64,000 bases of DNA from Leptodactylus fallax (lineage: Eukaryota > Chordata > Amphibia > Anura > Leptodactylidae), in contig CAMRHE010000063.1 in the NCBI GenBank assembly GCA_947044405.1, positions 4,638,501 through 4,702,500 on the forward strand, read 5' to 3'. Position 1 is the stretch's first letter, and the number at the start of each line of letters is the position of its first letter. Positions 10,560 through 22,689 of the stretch are shown here, in pieces. A program made the translations under genes and the position numbers. The notes under the pieces are model-generated. The model did not search any database. It was not told where the DNA came from and was given only the letters and a program-made list of their open reading frames with translations.

Positions 10560-11640
10560 TCTCTTCTTATTCTAACTGAATTATATTAATTCCCCTGAGC
10601 GTCGAGCTGCCTGACCCCCACTCCCAGTGACGCATGATCAGTGCAGACATCTCACCACTAGCTTGGACCTTGTCTCGTTGCTATAATGAGCTAAATTTCT
10701 GAATCGGGGAAGAAGTCTTTCCTACTTGGCTCAGAGCGAAGATGCTGATCATGTAACCCATTGGATTATCCTTTCAGCAATTCGCCGCGCGCACGTTCCT
10801 AATTAGTGCTAGACCGCTGTTTGATTTTCTTAGTTTACTGCCTTGTGTCGCTCTAATAAGTCTCACTCTCCCCGGCTCGTGTTTGCCATTCCCAGCAGTT
10901 GAAATCAGCCTTTTTAATTGCACTCGTGTACGAGACGTCTCTCAGCACTCCGATTATCTCCCTCCCACAATGGAAGACGGCAGAGCAGACTTTCAGCCTG
11001 GGGCGGCGTGGTATCACGTCTGCTCCATCAAGACTCGCTTGAACAACCGTGAGCTCGCTCTGTCCAGATCCTCTTTAGTCTTGCGGATGTCACCAACTCC
11101 ACTAGATTTGTCCCAACCCGTGGAGGACAGATGCTGCCAGCCCTCGGGCAATAAAACAGAAAATAACTATCCACTTGAATTAAGCAGACACCCACCAAAA
11201 TCTGTCAGTCACGGTGGTGGAGTCTAAGGCTGCCGGCCTACACATTAAATAGAGAAATAAAAATCAGGATTCCCATTTTTTATTTTTCAGCGCCGGCAGC
11301 TAAACTGTGACAAACCCAAGAAATTTAGCCGTATCCTCACTGCAGTCTGTAAAAAAAAAAAAAAAAAAGTCATTATTCGCCTGTTTTTTCTTTTTTTTTT
11401 CTTGACTTGGCGACACCAATGCAGGTGTATAATCAAAAATAACAGTGATTACCGTTTACTGGCAGGAAAATATTCCCTATGAGATTTATTATGCATGAAA
11501 AGGAAACATGCCTCAGGTCGAAATGCAGTTTGTTTTATCCGGAGCTCGATATAAATATTCTACAAAACAGGAGGATTTAAGTTAAGGCTGGAGAATTTGC
11601 ATTTAATAACATTTTTTGCATTACGGCTTTGAAAAAAGTT
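10560..11640. other. Repeat-free block, candidate conserved non-coding element
   Basis: CpG-retaining, mixed-motif sequence without TIRs or internal repeats, apart from an A run (11351-11367) and a T run near 11392. It includes TAATTAG-type cores and long non-repetitive stretches. A frame at 10883-11227 (114 codons) has no domain I recognise and is within chance length, so I do not call it a gene. Confidence 0.35.
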
Positions 11641-11814
11641 GTTACATTGCTTGAATTTTTTTATATGTTTTTTTTTTAGAAAGCTCAGGGTGTCGTCTTT
11701 AAGGAAATGAGTTTTCTTAAAATATCACTTATACAGTACTTAGAGTTAAAAAGGGTCGACTGGTTTAGAAATCCCATTTTCAGACACCCTATTAAGAAAT
11801 TCAGAGTTAATGGA

Positions 11815-12030
11815 TGGAGACCTGCTATTAGCCTGAGCAGCTGCAAAGAGTGTCTTTAGCTCTGGTGGACCCGGCACGTCCATGTATTATATGGACACCT
11901 CAGTGGTTTTAGTAAGTACTGTGTAATGCTTCATTTTCCCTGTGGGGGTGCTGCAGGGGGATTAAACACTTGCTGATGCGTTCCTACAGAACATTTCAGC
12001 AGCAGGATAACCTGAGATGATTGATGATTC
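11815..12030. repeat. Dispersed repeat T, copy 1
   Basis: It contains GTAATGCTTCATTTTCCCTG, then GGGGGTGCTGCAGG and GATTAAACACTT. The same order occurs at 63027-63075 (GTAATGCCTTATTTCTCCTG, GGCACTGCAGGTG, AATTGAACACTT). Non-coding; family unknown to me. Confidence 0.5.
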
Positions 12031-13640
12031 ACAGTGGGGTTGGTGGCATGTGGTAAGCTATTTAGGCAGATCAGTCACAAACTAGAATGCAATTCACTGG
12101 TTTGGGTGTCATACTGTTTAAGTAAATTTTCTTGCTGATATACATAAATATATATATATATATATTTACTGTCAATAAGCTGACACTTTGCTGTGTAGAT
12201 TAGGATAGGATGAGCTGAGACATATCAGATTTCTTAGAGTATGACCAAGTGTCCTGTCCGAGTGGGGCTCCAATGCCCTGCTCTGATCCAATAATTATAG
12301 AGCAGGTCTTATCCTTCTCCATGGTATCATAAAGGGACAGAACCCCCAGTAGAAACCATGGAAGGCACTTGGATGACAATCAGATCTGCGTGTGATCTGT
12401 TATAAAATTGGCACCCACTTGACCTGCATCCTTGGTTGTGTGCATGAGGCCTGAGGGATTTAATGACAGTTCTACTGGTGGCTTAGATAAGGCAGATATT
12501 GTCTGAAAACTGGGGTCCAACACCTGGAACCCTTTGTGATCATGATAATGGGGGCCATACTTACCTAATTTTGCCTTTGTTTATATAGGGACATTTATGT
12601 TCAGCCCTTGGTCTGGCCCTGCCGTCCTCCCTCCTCCAGTCTACCTCGCCTCATCCTCTGAACTTGGGAATGGGAATGCTTAATTTTGGGTTTGTAACCA
12701 CTCCCTCTTTCGACTGGGAAATGCCCAAATTTGCTGGGATTGCTAAAAATTCAGGTCTGTCTTGGCAAACTCAAGACAGTTGGCATCTATGCCTGCAAGT
12801 TACCCCTATGTACTCTGTTCATAGAAGTGAACTTAGCAGTTCATGGCAGTCCCACAGAAGTGAATTGAACATTAGCGGCGCATGCGCACCACTTGTCCAT
12901 TCATCTGGAGCCCCCAAAGGAGGTTTTGGATATCTGTGGATAGGAGGTAAATGTTATTAATGGTAAAAGCCTTTTAATGACAGCTGCCATAAAGCGCACA
13001 CACACTGCTGCGCTTTATAGAGAGACAATGGATGTGTTTTTGTCTTTTAAGGGACAGTTTCTATATTTACAACCTCTTTAAACTTCACACCAGTGATTTT
13101 GATAGGTAAAAATCTGTAAATGTGATTTTATTAACACCCGATCCTGTTGTAGGGTCTGGTATACAGCAATTATACGTGTCCTTTTATGGGAGGAACATGT
13201 ATAAATTCATTACAGGAAGCTGTGTTTATGAGGTAATGTGAGTAATGGCCACCGATGACATCGTGTTTTAGTTATTGCTGAGGTGAAAGAGATAATGATC
13301 ATTATCAGCTAGGTCTGTCCTCTGGTAACCTAGAAGCAGATGGTCACTTTCCTTTTTCACTAATGCTTGTCTACTTGAGGGGACTGGGCAAGGTCAGCGT
13401 CTGAGTGATGTGAGCGGCAGCGGGGCCTATTTGTATAGTACTTCCATGCGGGCCGCTTAGGCTTGTGACAGCTTAGCTCTTGAGGCCTGCGGTTTTCTGT
13501 CATTTATCTTAGCGACGCTGAGCCATTTCGCAGGGAGGAAAAGCACGTCCTCTCTTCTTGCTACGATACAGGGTGAGCCTGAGGAGGCAATGTCACCAAA
13601 TACTAATGAAATTAATTCATGGAGGTGACCTTATTTGGAG
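12031..13640. other. Mostly unique non-coding DNA
   Basis: A short TA microsatellite lies at about 12150-12166. The remainder shows only weak, unassignable repeat traces (for example 12770-12960). The part from 13150 to 13600 is repeat-free and could be a conserved non-coding block. No credible frame. Confidence 0.35.
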
Positions 13641-13984
13641 TTAAAGGGTGTCTGTCACCACAACCCAGCACATCGACCCTGCAGATAGATAGGTTACGGT
13701 CACCTGAATCAAGCGGAGTTTTCCCCTTGTGAATCGCTGCCTCCGTCGTCGGGATATTACCATTTTGTCAATGTGAAAATAAATGTTGTTCTGTGCCTCT
13801 CTGGAGCAATAGAAACGCCTCCATTGCTCCAAAGAGCTCATTTACATATTGACAAAAACAACGATAACTCGGCAACGGAAGAAGAAATTCATAAGGGGAA
13901 ACATTGTATAATTCAGGTGACCCTAACCTATCTATCTGAAGGGCTGGGGTGATATACTGGGTTGTGATGACACACTCCCTTTAA
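13641..13984. mobile_element. TTAA palindromic MITE, family A, copy 1
   Basis: TTAA at both ends (13641-13644, 13981-13984) encloses 336 bp. The left arm holds TGTCTGTCACC, GCAGATAGATAGGTTA, CCCCTTGTGAATCGCTGCC and CATTTTGTCAAT. The right arm holds the reverse complements in reverse order. Two GGAGCAAT/ATTGCTCC segments meet at the centre. The TTAA target suggests the Kolobok or piggyBac superfamily; the sequence alone does not decide. A 66-codon minus-strand frame lies inside and is not a gene. Confidence 0.85.
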
Positions 13985-14139
13985 GGGCTGACTCACCCAA
14001 CAGAAGCCAAAAGTATGTCCTTTAGCCTTCAATCCTATATGACTTTGCATTCACTGAGCACATATAGGGGAATATATAAAAAGGACATGTCTGGTATTGC
14101 AGCTCATCTTAATTCAAATGAATGAGGAAACGTTTGGCG

Positions 14140-14458
14140 TAAGCCTCTTGCACACGACTGGGTTTTTCCTGAAGAGCACACTGACCTATGCATTTCTGTG
14201 GGCCCGTGCACCTGACCGTGTATTACTCGGATCAGTGTGCAGGCCGACAGTCCAAGCCACAAAACTCAGGATAGGTCCTATTCCTGTCTGGCTTTGCGAT
14301 CGTGCATCAACGACCTCTATTCATTGAATGAATGGGGCCACAGAAGCATGGCCAGTGCACGGGCGGCACACCGATGACATCCGTGTGCCGCCTGTGCTGA
14401 TGCCCTGCCATTCAGTTACGGCCAGAGGCCCACACATGGACGTGTGCAACCGGCCTTA
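14140..14458. mobile_element. Fold-back MITE, AAGCCTCTTGCACACG type
   Basis: The left end TAAGCCTCTTGCACACGAC pairs with the right GTGTGCAACCGGCCTTA. Inner complementary parts include GGGCCCGTGCACC and GTGCACGGGC. A 3-bp TAA/TTA-like edge would fit a PIF/Harbinger origin, but the ends are diverged. A related piece is near 38665-38790. Confidence 0.6.
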
Positions 14459-14496
14459 TATATCCTGGGAAATTTTCACAGGGTGTATGCCAGCAC

Positions 14497-14576
14497 CTAA
14501 AGGAAGTCTCTCACCGGAATCCAGCAGATCAACCCAGTCCCGCAGATAGATAGGTTAGGGTCACCTGAACCAAATG
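14497..14576. mobile_element. Family A MITE, left-arm fragment (copy 2)
   Basis: AAAGGAAGTCTCTCACC, CAGCAGATCAACCCAG and GCAGATAGATAGGTTAGGGT match the left arm of the complete copies. The sequence leaves the family after CACCTGAACCAAATGGTG. Confidence 0.75.
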
Positions 14577-14675
14577 GTGTATGTAAAGAACTTGTCTGAA
14601 ATTAGACAAATGGCGCTGCCCCTATTCATAGGAAATGTCTGGTATTGCAGCTCAACCTACCAAGATGGAGCAGTC
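14577..14675. mobile_element. Fragment of a GGTATTGCAGCTCA MITE
   Basis: GTCTGGTATTGCAGCTCAACC and AATGGCGCTGCCC match the palindromic element at 26654-26850, which has GGGTATTGCAGCTCAATTTC and AGCGCCACACC. Only one arm remains. Another trace lies at 14088-14120. Confidence 0.5.
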
Positions 14676-14821
14676 AGGCAAGATCTGCCCACCTGACAAT
14701 AGAGAGCATAATTGTGCCGAAACTAACTGCACTGGTTGAACGTTGAGGGCTAGTGAAAAAATTCCAACTGTGTCGGAATCAGTGGAGGGGCACCTAATGA
14801 AGGATGTAAGGAGTTGAAGTA
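14676..14821. mobile_element. MITE family F, part left of the Tc1 insertion
   Basis: GCCCACCTGACAATAGAGAGC, AATTCCAACTGTGTCGGAATC and AGTGGAGGGGCACCTAATGA match 19588-19935 and 41530-41835. The copy runs into the Tc1 element at the TA at 14820-14821 and resumes after it at 16418 (GTGGAGGTGGTGAAAGG), a piece also found at 46157-46173. Confidence 0.7.
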
Positions 14822-16417
14822 CAGTTAGGTCCATATACATTTGGACACTGACACAAATTTTGTATTTTTTACCTGTTTACTGAAACATATTCAAGTTATA
14901 GTTATATAATGGACATAAAGTCCAGACTTTCAGCTCTCATTTGAGGGTATCCACATTAAAATTGGATGAAGGGTTTAGGAGTTTCAGCTCCTTAACATGT
15001 GCCACCATGTTTTTAAAGGGACCAAAAGTAATTGGACAATTGACTCAAAGGCTGTGTGGGCTATTCTTTTATGTCATTCTCAATTAAGGAGTTAAAAGGC
15101 CTGGAGTTGATGTGAGGTGCAGTGCTTGCATTTGGAAGATTTTGCTGTAAAGAAAACATGTGGTCAAAGGAGCTGTCCATGCAGGTGAAACAAGCCATCC
15201 TTAAGCTGTGAAAACAGAAAAAACCCTTCCGAGAAATTGCTACAATATTAGGAGTGACAAAATCTACAGTTTGGTACATCCTGAGAAAGAAAGCAAGCAC
15301 TGGTGAACTCGTCAATGCAAAAAGACCTGGACGCCCACAAAAGACAACAGTGGTGGATGATCGCAGAATCATTTCCATGGTGAAGAGAAACCCCTTCACA
15401 ACAGCCAACCAAGTGAACAACACTTTCCAGGATGTAGGCATATCAATATACAGTACAAATCTACCATAAAGAGAAGACTGCATGAAAGTATATACAGAGG
15501 GTTCACTGCACGGTGCAAGCCACTCATAAGCCTCAAGAATAAGAAGGCTAGATTGGACTTTGCTAAAAAACATCTAAAAAAGCCAGCACAGTTCTGTAAG
15601 AACATTCTTTGGACAGATGAAACCAAGATCAACTTCTACTAGAATGATGGAAAGAAAAAAGTGTGGTGAAGGCGAGGTACAGCTCATGATCCAAAGCATA
15701 TCACATAATCTGTAAAACATGGCGGAGGCTGCAGTGTGATGGCTTGGACATGGATGGCTGCCAGTGGCTCTGGGTCACTAGTGTTTATTGATGATGTGAC
15801 ACAGGACAGAAGCAGCCGGATGAATTCTGAGGTATTCAGAGATATACCGTGTGCTCAAATCCAGCCAAATGCCGCCAAACTGATACATAATACAGATGGA
15901 CAATGACCCAAAACATAAAGCCAAAGCAACCCAGGAGTTTGTTAAAGCAAAGACGTGGAATATTCTTGAATGGCCAAGTCAGTCGCCTGATCTCAACGCC
16001 ATTGAGCAGCATTTCACTTGTTAAAGACTAAACTTCAGACAGAAAGGCCACAAACAAACAGCAACTGAAAACCGCAGCAGTGACGGCCTGGCAGAGCATT
16101 AACAAGGAGGAAACACAGTGGCGGTGTCTGGTGATGTCCACGAGGTCAAGACTTCAGGCAGTCATTGCCAACAAAGGGTGAACAACCAAGTATCAGAAAT
16201 TAACATTTTATTTACAATTATTTCATTTGTCCAATTACTTCTGAGCCCCAGAAATGAAGGGATTGTGTGTAATAAATGCTTTATAGTTCTCACATTTTTA
16301 TGCAATCATTTTGTTCAACCCACTGAAGCTGAAAGTCTGAAGTTCAACATTGTGGTAATGTCCAGAACCAAAACAAGAAAAATGTTGTCTCTGTCCAAAT
16401 ATTTATGGACCTAACTG
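14822..16417 (+). mobile_element. Full-length Tc1/mariner element, 1596 bp
   Basis: Both ends carry CAGTTAGGTCCATA (left 14822, right reverse-complemented to 16417) flanked by TA, the Tc1/mariner target duplication (14820-14821 and 16418-16419). Long imperfect inverted repeats of about 200 bp run to an inner repeat AGTAATTGGAC (15028-15038) and its complement GTCCAATTACT (16229-16239). This outer/inner arrangement is typical of IR/DR-type Tc1 elements, where both serve as transposase binding sites. Between the arms lies one decayed transposase frame. Length fits full-size Tc1 (about 1.6 kb). The element looks complete but dead; it could only have been moved by a transposase made elsewhere. 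Confidence 0.95.
15158..16181 (+). pseudogene. Tc1 transposase pseudogene (DD34E)
   Basis: A cut-and-paste transposase relic of about 340 codons, normal for Tc1. The start ATG is 15158, giving MWSKELSMQVKQ. The helix-turn-helix part (FREIATILGVTKSTVWYIL) is followed by a GRPQ basic motif at 15322-15339. Catalytic residues can still be found: D in LWTDETK (15616-15618), D in MDNDPKH (15899-15901) and E in LNAIE (16004-16006), with 34 residues between the last two. Breaks: TGA 15209, TAG 15640, TGA 15667 and TAA 15706, plus frame changes near 15460, 15850-15895 and 16010-16070. The open frame at 15254-15469 is its longest intact piece. The 170-codon minus-strand frame at 15061-15573 is its antisense shadow. 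It cannot make a working enzyme. Confidence 0.93.
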
Positions 16418-16439
16418 TATGTGGAGGTGGTGAAAGGTT

Positions 16440-17150
16440 CTACTTAAAAAAAAAACACGTTTAATGGAAAAACCTCAGTATACTTGTATTCTCCCCATTT
16501 TGCTGCCACAGTAGAAATCCTTCCTTTGACGGGATAATTGCCCAAACCTGCTGCATCTACAACTTCGGAAAAAACACTCTACTCCTATTATCCATATGGT
16601 TACTGACTAACGCAGCCCGGCGCCAAGCTCAATGTCCCAGAAATGTTACTCTAGGTCAGTTGACAGCTTAATTCGGGAGTCGAGGGGCTTGCCATTACAT
16701 GTGGTAAACGGCGCGAAAAAAAATGACATTTGCATTTTTGTTAAATAGACTTAACTACTGCTGATGACTATTTTAACATGTTTAGATGCGATACAATGAC
16801 ATTCCATGAAAACCTGCCAAACTGGGAGAAAGGAGGAAAAATAATTAAGAAATGCAGGGACAGGAATATAATTTGCATAATGAGCCGGCCCAGTCTTTTG
16901 TTTGTCTTCAGATGAAGGTTTTCTTATGTTGTGAACCCAGTCATTGCTCTCACCAGTAGTCCTGATGATGTCATCTGTCAACTCAGACCCCAGCTTGATA
17001 TGACTTGTAAAACGCTTTGTAAACCGGCAAAAATGGAAAATTCTATTTCAAAATCGTACATAGTCAGGGGCCTGCAAAGTGTAAATCTTATAGTGCTCCT
17101 GTCCTTTTATTTGACTTTTCAGTATAAGCTGTTATGTGCGTGTGCATGAG
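16440..17150. other. Repeat-free block, candidate conserved non-coding element
   Basis: From about 16580 the sequence is non-repetitive, with motifs such as ATTTGCATAATG (octamer-like, near 16872), GTTGACAGCTTAATTC and TAATTAAG. There is no palindrome or transposon end. This is among the better conserved-element candidates, by texture only. Small frames on both strands have no recognisable domain. Confidence 0.4.
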
Positions 17151-17156
17151 GAGTAA

Positions 17157-17432
17157 GGCCCCGTTCACACATCGGAAAATGAAGAGGAATTTAAGGTGGA
17201 CATTTGCCTCAGGTTCCTCTTAATTTTCCGGCCCCCAGGTGAATGGGCCTTATCAAAGGGGAGTCTCAAGCCACAGACTCCGTGGCAATATCGAGCAGGG
17301 CACTTACTTTTTAGCATCCTGCTGCGATCTCTTGAAAACAATGGGAGGCAGAATCAAGGAGGAATCTGCCACTGATTTTGAGCTGGAATCCATTCCAAAA
17401 TCAGCAGCAAATTCTGCTGTGTGAACGGGGCC
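17157..17432. mobile_element. PIF/Harbinger-like MITE, 276 bp
   Basis: Termini GGCCCCGTTCACAC and GTGTGAACGGGGCC are perfect inverted repeats of 14 bp. Both are flanked by TAA in direct orientation (17154-17156 and 17433-17435), the 3-bp TWA target duplication typical of PIF/Harbinger. The body is non-coding; it contains ATGGGAGGCAGAATC, which recurs in the diverged relatives at 39186-39390 and 59880-60155. The 61-codon frame inside is incidental. Confidence 0.85.
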
Positions 17433-17559
17433 TAACAATATTTCTGGCAGTTTTTAGCAGTTTTCCCCTATCTGTAGTTTGTATTTCTCTCTGAGTTGAT
17501 GTGCGGACAGGGGTTGCAGAGGTAGCCATCACTACCAGTCCCTGTAGCCTCAGGGGCCC

Positions 17560-17690
17560 AAAGGCCTTTCTACAAAATAAGAAAGCATCACTATTATAGA
17601 TAGCAGTTGCTAAGTGGCGTACCAATTCCATATTTTGCATTGGGGGCCAAGAGCTTCAAGTTACTCCACTGTATATGGAGACTAGCTGCC
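17560..17690. repeat. Dispersed repeat R2, short copy
   Basis: CCATATTTTGCATTGGGGGCC, AAGAGCTTCAAGTTACTCC and the preceding segment match the end of R2 at 1660-1700 and 20800-20840. Confidence 0.5.
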
Positions 17691-17710
17691 ATACACTGCA
17701 CACAGTAAGT

Positions 17711-17723
17711 GGGGGGGGGGGGG
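17711..17723. repeat. G13 homopolymer
   Basis: Thirteen consecutive G bases, easily visible. Such runs are prone to length error in sequencing and to slippage. Confidence 0.95.
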
Positions 17724-18299
17724 AGACTGCTCCATAACTGTCTCTCTCACTTAGTAACAGTTTCAGGAACATGCAGGACATAGGTAGAGAAGTACTGTCA
17801 TGTACTGATGTGAATAAAAGGCTTTGGTTGTGATAAAAAGCTGATATTATTGCTCACTCCTCCTCCCTCCCTTCTCCATAGACTTCTTTAGAGATGAGTC
17901 ATGTGACCTGAAGTCCTTCTCAAGATGAACAGAGCAGAATTTTCAAATCGCTGTGGTTTCTTCAACTTGCTGATCTGTTGGGATCTAGGGTGTCAGACCA
18001 TCAATGATCACAGATTGATGACCTATCCTAAGACCTATCTATAAGTCCCAGAATACCCTTTTAAATCCAAATCAAACATTAATGGTACATGACATGATCA
18101 GGATTTACATACGGAAAATCCACAGGAAAATCTGCACTAACTTGCTTGGCGTAGATTGACGTACAGGTACAGCAGATTGTGACATGTGGATTTTGAAGCC
18201 ATTTTTTGAAGCAGGACAGTGCAAAAATAACGCTCTGATTATTCTTCCCATGGATTCCGTAGCTGATTCAGTCACAGAACCCGTAGCGAACGTCAAGTG

Positions 18300-18715
18300 G
18301 ATTAGCTCGCAAGGTTCGCCCAGCGGTTTAGTTCGGACCGAACAAGTCCGAACCGAAACCGCTATTGTACTCTGCAGTCTCTTCATTATAATATAACGGA
18401 TCCAACATAAAAAACAGGGTTAATCACCTCTCCTGAGCTCCGACGCGGCTCCCTTTTCTCTTCAGGCCCTCTACCTGTGATTGGGCCTCGCGACGTAGTG
18501 TGACCCACGTGACTGCTAGGCCCGATCATAGGCCTCAGATGTCCCTGACTTCAGTCACAAGACGGGAAGAGAAGAGACCCCAGAACGAAACTGCAGGTGG
18601 AACCTCACGAATATTGTAAAAACCAAATCGAAATAACCAATGTGAACAAAACCATGTCGGTTATCCAGGTTGACATTCGGTTTTTGGTTATTTTTCGATT
18701 AAACGCCCAGCCCTA
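18300..18715. mobile_element. hAT-like non-autonomous element, AGGGCTGGGCG type, left-truncated
   Basis: The right end GCCCAGCCCTA (to 18715) is the complement of the family's TAGGGCTGGGC start. Before it are the family's GGTTGACATTCGGTTTT and TAACGGATCC-type pieces, and the CACCTCTCCTGAGCTCC module. These match 34637-35294 and 25785-26356 in order. The left terminus is not visible. Confidence 0.75.
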
Positions 18716-19580
18716 CAACCGTACCATACATGCAATTTATTTTTGGAGAAATACATGCACATGCTGCCCCCCTCCCCGTTCACATGTATGGTATGGATTT
18801 TCGGCACAGAAATTTCTGCATCGAATCTGCCTCGTGTGAACATTCCCTAATTGAAGCAGAACGTTTTTTTTTTCTTGGCATAGTCGGGGTTACTTAAAAG
18901 GCCGAGCTCGCGTTGCTTCAAGTTAATGAGACATACAATAACATGTTAATTTAATGGACGCAAATTGACGGGAATAAGCAGGGTCATAGATGAAAGGATA
19001 ATTCTTTGTCATCCATTATGCCTCGGTGTTTCATTACATCCTTTATCACTTGTCTCCTTCTCCTTGTAGCCCTTTTATGCCCCCTGTACACACTATATTA
19101 AGCTAAATGTGTGCAGACAGGCACTGCCCCTGGATATAACAGACAGAAATAACAGGATGCATTTATCAAACACGTCACCCTGTCAGGGCCTAGCAGCTCC
19201 ATTCAGGGACTTTATTATCGGGACCCAGGCTGGGAGAAAGCAGGAAAATGGGAAAAGAGATTATTACTGTATTTTTATAAAGTGCTGATCTCGCAGACAC
19301 GGCTTGGCGGTATTAGTAGGAAAGCAATGTCACACGCTGAGAATTGGTTAAAGAGGAAGCAAAGCATTCTGGGACAACTTGACCACGAGAGAGAGATAGA
19401 GGTATGGTATTAAAAACCAAAAAGGAACAAACCGCCGTAAGAAAAACAAAAAAACACGAAACTAATAGAAAAGATAAAAACTGTTACATACTCCTATTCT
19501 GTCCTATATTGTAATCCAAAGGATTCTGTAGAATAGGCATCCATTATCCAAACACCAGTAGTAGCATATGTAAGGCTCTA
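18716..19580. other. Mostly unique non-coding DNA
   Basis: A MITE-like trace lies at 18716-18855 (GTGTGAACATTCCCTAAT edge). From 18900 to 19420 the DNA is repeat-free with TTAAT-rich motifs and could be a conserved non-coding block. No credible frame. Confidence 0.35.
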
Positions 19581-19587
19581 AAGTGTA

Positions 19588-19935
19588 CCTTTCACCACCT
19601 CTTTATGTCCTTCAATAGGTGGCGCTCCACTGATTCTGGTGCAGTTGGAATTTTTATCTAGTCCCCACCATTCCTGAGCAATCCGTTTAGTTAGTTTCAG
19701 CATTCAAGATCCTAATTAAGCTCCCTACTGTCAGGGGGTGGTTCCAGACTTTCTGCTCCAGTCAAAGAATGCCCACCTGACTGCAGGGGGCCTAGTTAGC
19801 TTATAGGGTGCTGAATCTAGCAGCACCGATTTCTCAGGAATAGTAAAGGCTAGAGAAAACATTCCAACTGCGCCAGAATCAGTGGAGCAGCAGCTACTGA
19901 GGACACAAAAAGGTGAAGGTGGCGAAAACGAATTA
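19588..19935. mobile_element. MITE family F, near-complete copy
   Basis: It is palindromic: GGCGCTCCACTGATTCTGG (left) pairs with CCAGAATCAGTGGAGCAGC (right), and CACCATTCCTGAGCAATCC pairs with the right-hand TTTCTCAGGAATAGT. The outer ends are TTCACCACCTCTTT and AGGTGAAGGTGGCGAAA. Other copies: 14676-16446 (split), 41530-41835 and a remnant at 46078-46187. Confidence 0.8.
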
Positions 19936-20349
19936 ATCTGATGTCACCCAAAGAGTCTTAACGTATCAAGAAATATTTACCGCATAGTATAAGTCTTTTT
20001 ACTGGATGCTTGTTGTTTACCAAAAGGACCCTTTTTTGTCATATGACAGGTGAAAGTTTCCTAAAGAAAACATTTGGTGAACATTATGTTCAAATGTGAT
20101 GTGTACACAGCCTTAGAGGGGTATTCCCATGTCTTCCCTTTATGGCTTTGATGAGAATGTGTTCATATGCCTTGACAAGGTGGGATGGAAATACAGAAGC
20201 AGCCAAGCTAGATATGCTGTGGTGTTTCCATAACCTTCATTTTCTTCTGTAAGCGTTACAGAAACAGCATAGTACAGTAATCTTAGCTGTGTCCATAATC
20301 CTGGACACCTCTGTTCATGACAAAATATAGATGGGCATTCTCATTGAGT

Positions 20350-20545
20350 GTAGGACTGGCCCATCAGAGTACCAGAAGATTCTTGGAGTGGCCCAGGCCC
20401 AAACACTATAATGGCCCAACAGAAGACAGGCAAATTTGAAAGATACCCTGGTTTATTTCCTAAGGGTTATTGGAGGGTGAGCCCCCAGAGTCATTTCATT
20501 TGGTGGGCCCAAGGAACCTCAGTACAACAGTTTAGTCTGTTTTGC
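20350..20545 (+). repeat. Dispersed repeat R1, copy 1
   Basis: GTAGGACTGGCCCATCAGAG, AGATTCTTGGAGTGGCCCAGG and GGTGGGCCCAAGGAACCTCA also appear as reverse complement at 35895-36085 (for example TTGAGGTTCCTTGAGTCCACC and CTAGTGGGCCAGTTTGCC). Origin unknown; the 61-codon frame inside recurs in the other copy but is not a gene. Confidence 0.65.
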
Positions 20546-20644
20546 TTGTGGCTGGAGGGCAGCTTGCAGCAGCAGAAACCTTGCTCGATAATCTGATAAT
20601 AGTCAACATTACACAAACTCTCATTGAGGGTTTTTATCTTAATG

Positions 20645-20845
20645 TGAGGAGTCCTGTGGACAGGGGAGTAACTTGAGGTGGTGCAGAGGGTACGGTTGCA
20701 CCCAGGACAGGAGCATTAATGGGCCCATAAGGTGTCTCTTCTTAATATGAGGAGGCCAGTACTATAAATGATGCATCATATTTGGGAGGGCCTGGTACAT
20801 ATTTTGCATTGGGACCCAGAAGTTTCATGTTAAGCCTCCACCTGT
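20645..20845. repeat. Dispersed repeat R2, copy 2
   Basis: It matches 1500-1705 in the same orientation (see that entry). It begins near GGGGAGTAACTTGAGG and ends with GCCTCCACC. Confidence 0.6.
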
Positions 20846-21670
20846 GCATTTAATTACATTACAATGTCTTATAGAATTCGGAGGATCAAAATCATGTGTT
20901 TCCAAAAAGTGTTTAGTGCAGTTACTGGACAGATAGTAGTCATTGTAAATAATAAGAACCTTCACTACAACTACCTACCCAAAAAGTTAGCATGGGTCAA
21001 ATTACAATGACCTTCTATGCTACTTGGATACCTTCACCATCTTCTTCCCTCTCTTGGGTTTTGAGTCCTCTAAAATCCACCTGTTTAATAGTCGGATATT
21101 CAGGTCTCCAACAACTTGAACAATATCTAAAATGTCCTGTAAAAAATTCAGCCCGACGTTAGACCAAGGGTTAAGATTCGCTTATTGGCACTAGCCGTTC
21201 AAAGTTTTATTCCAATATTGACCTTCTTCAAGACTCCTAACACAGACAAAAATAATAATAATCCTTGTCTGACTGTGTTGAATGAGTTAAAATAATAAAA
21301 CAAAATAAAGTCTCCTCGTACACTCCAGCAGGCAGGAATCCTGAAAAACAATTCATTTCCTATGATGGATCTGTTAATGGAACTTACATAAAAAAAAAAA
21401 AAAACTTTCAAGAACTTTATTTTTTAAGAACTTTCACATGAAGAGCTTTGGATTGTCGAGAAGGTAATTTTCTTTGCAAAGAAGAGTTTTCCTATTCACA
21501 GGGCTACTGAAGGTCACTATAGTGTGCGGAGCTGCTCTTATCCAAATGTGATAGCGATGAACAATAATTTGACTATAATATAAGGTTACATGTAATAATA
21601 GATCTTATCAGTACCTAATACCATCTAGTACATAATACAGCCATATAGATAATAGTCCTCTGAGTACCGC
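20846..21670. other. Unique non-coding DNA
   Basis: An A run lies at 21390-21403. I see no element termini and no credible frame; the 70-codon minus-strand frame at 21199-21411 is low-complexity. Confidence 0.4.
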
Positions 21671-21675
21671 TCATA

Positions 21676-22610
<935 letters not shown>

Positions 22611-22689
22611 TATAATACAGCTATACAGTGTGTATAATCCCATATTTTGTGCCTCAGGATGCGTGCATAAAAGCAATACAAAGTCCAAA

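Noticed and set aside
15061..15573. 170-codon minus-strand frame, the longest in the window
   Set aside because: It is antisense to the Tc1 transposase pseudogene at 15158-16181.
16118..16414. 98-codon frame at the right end of the Tc1 element
   Set aside because: It is out of frame with the transposase and runs into the inverted repeat.
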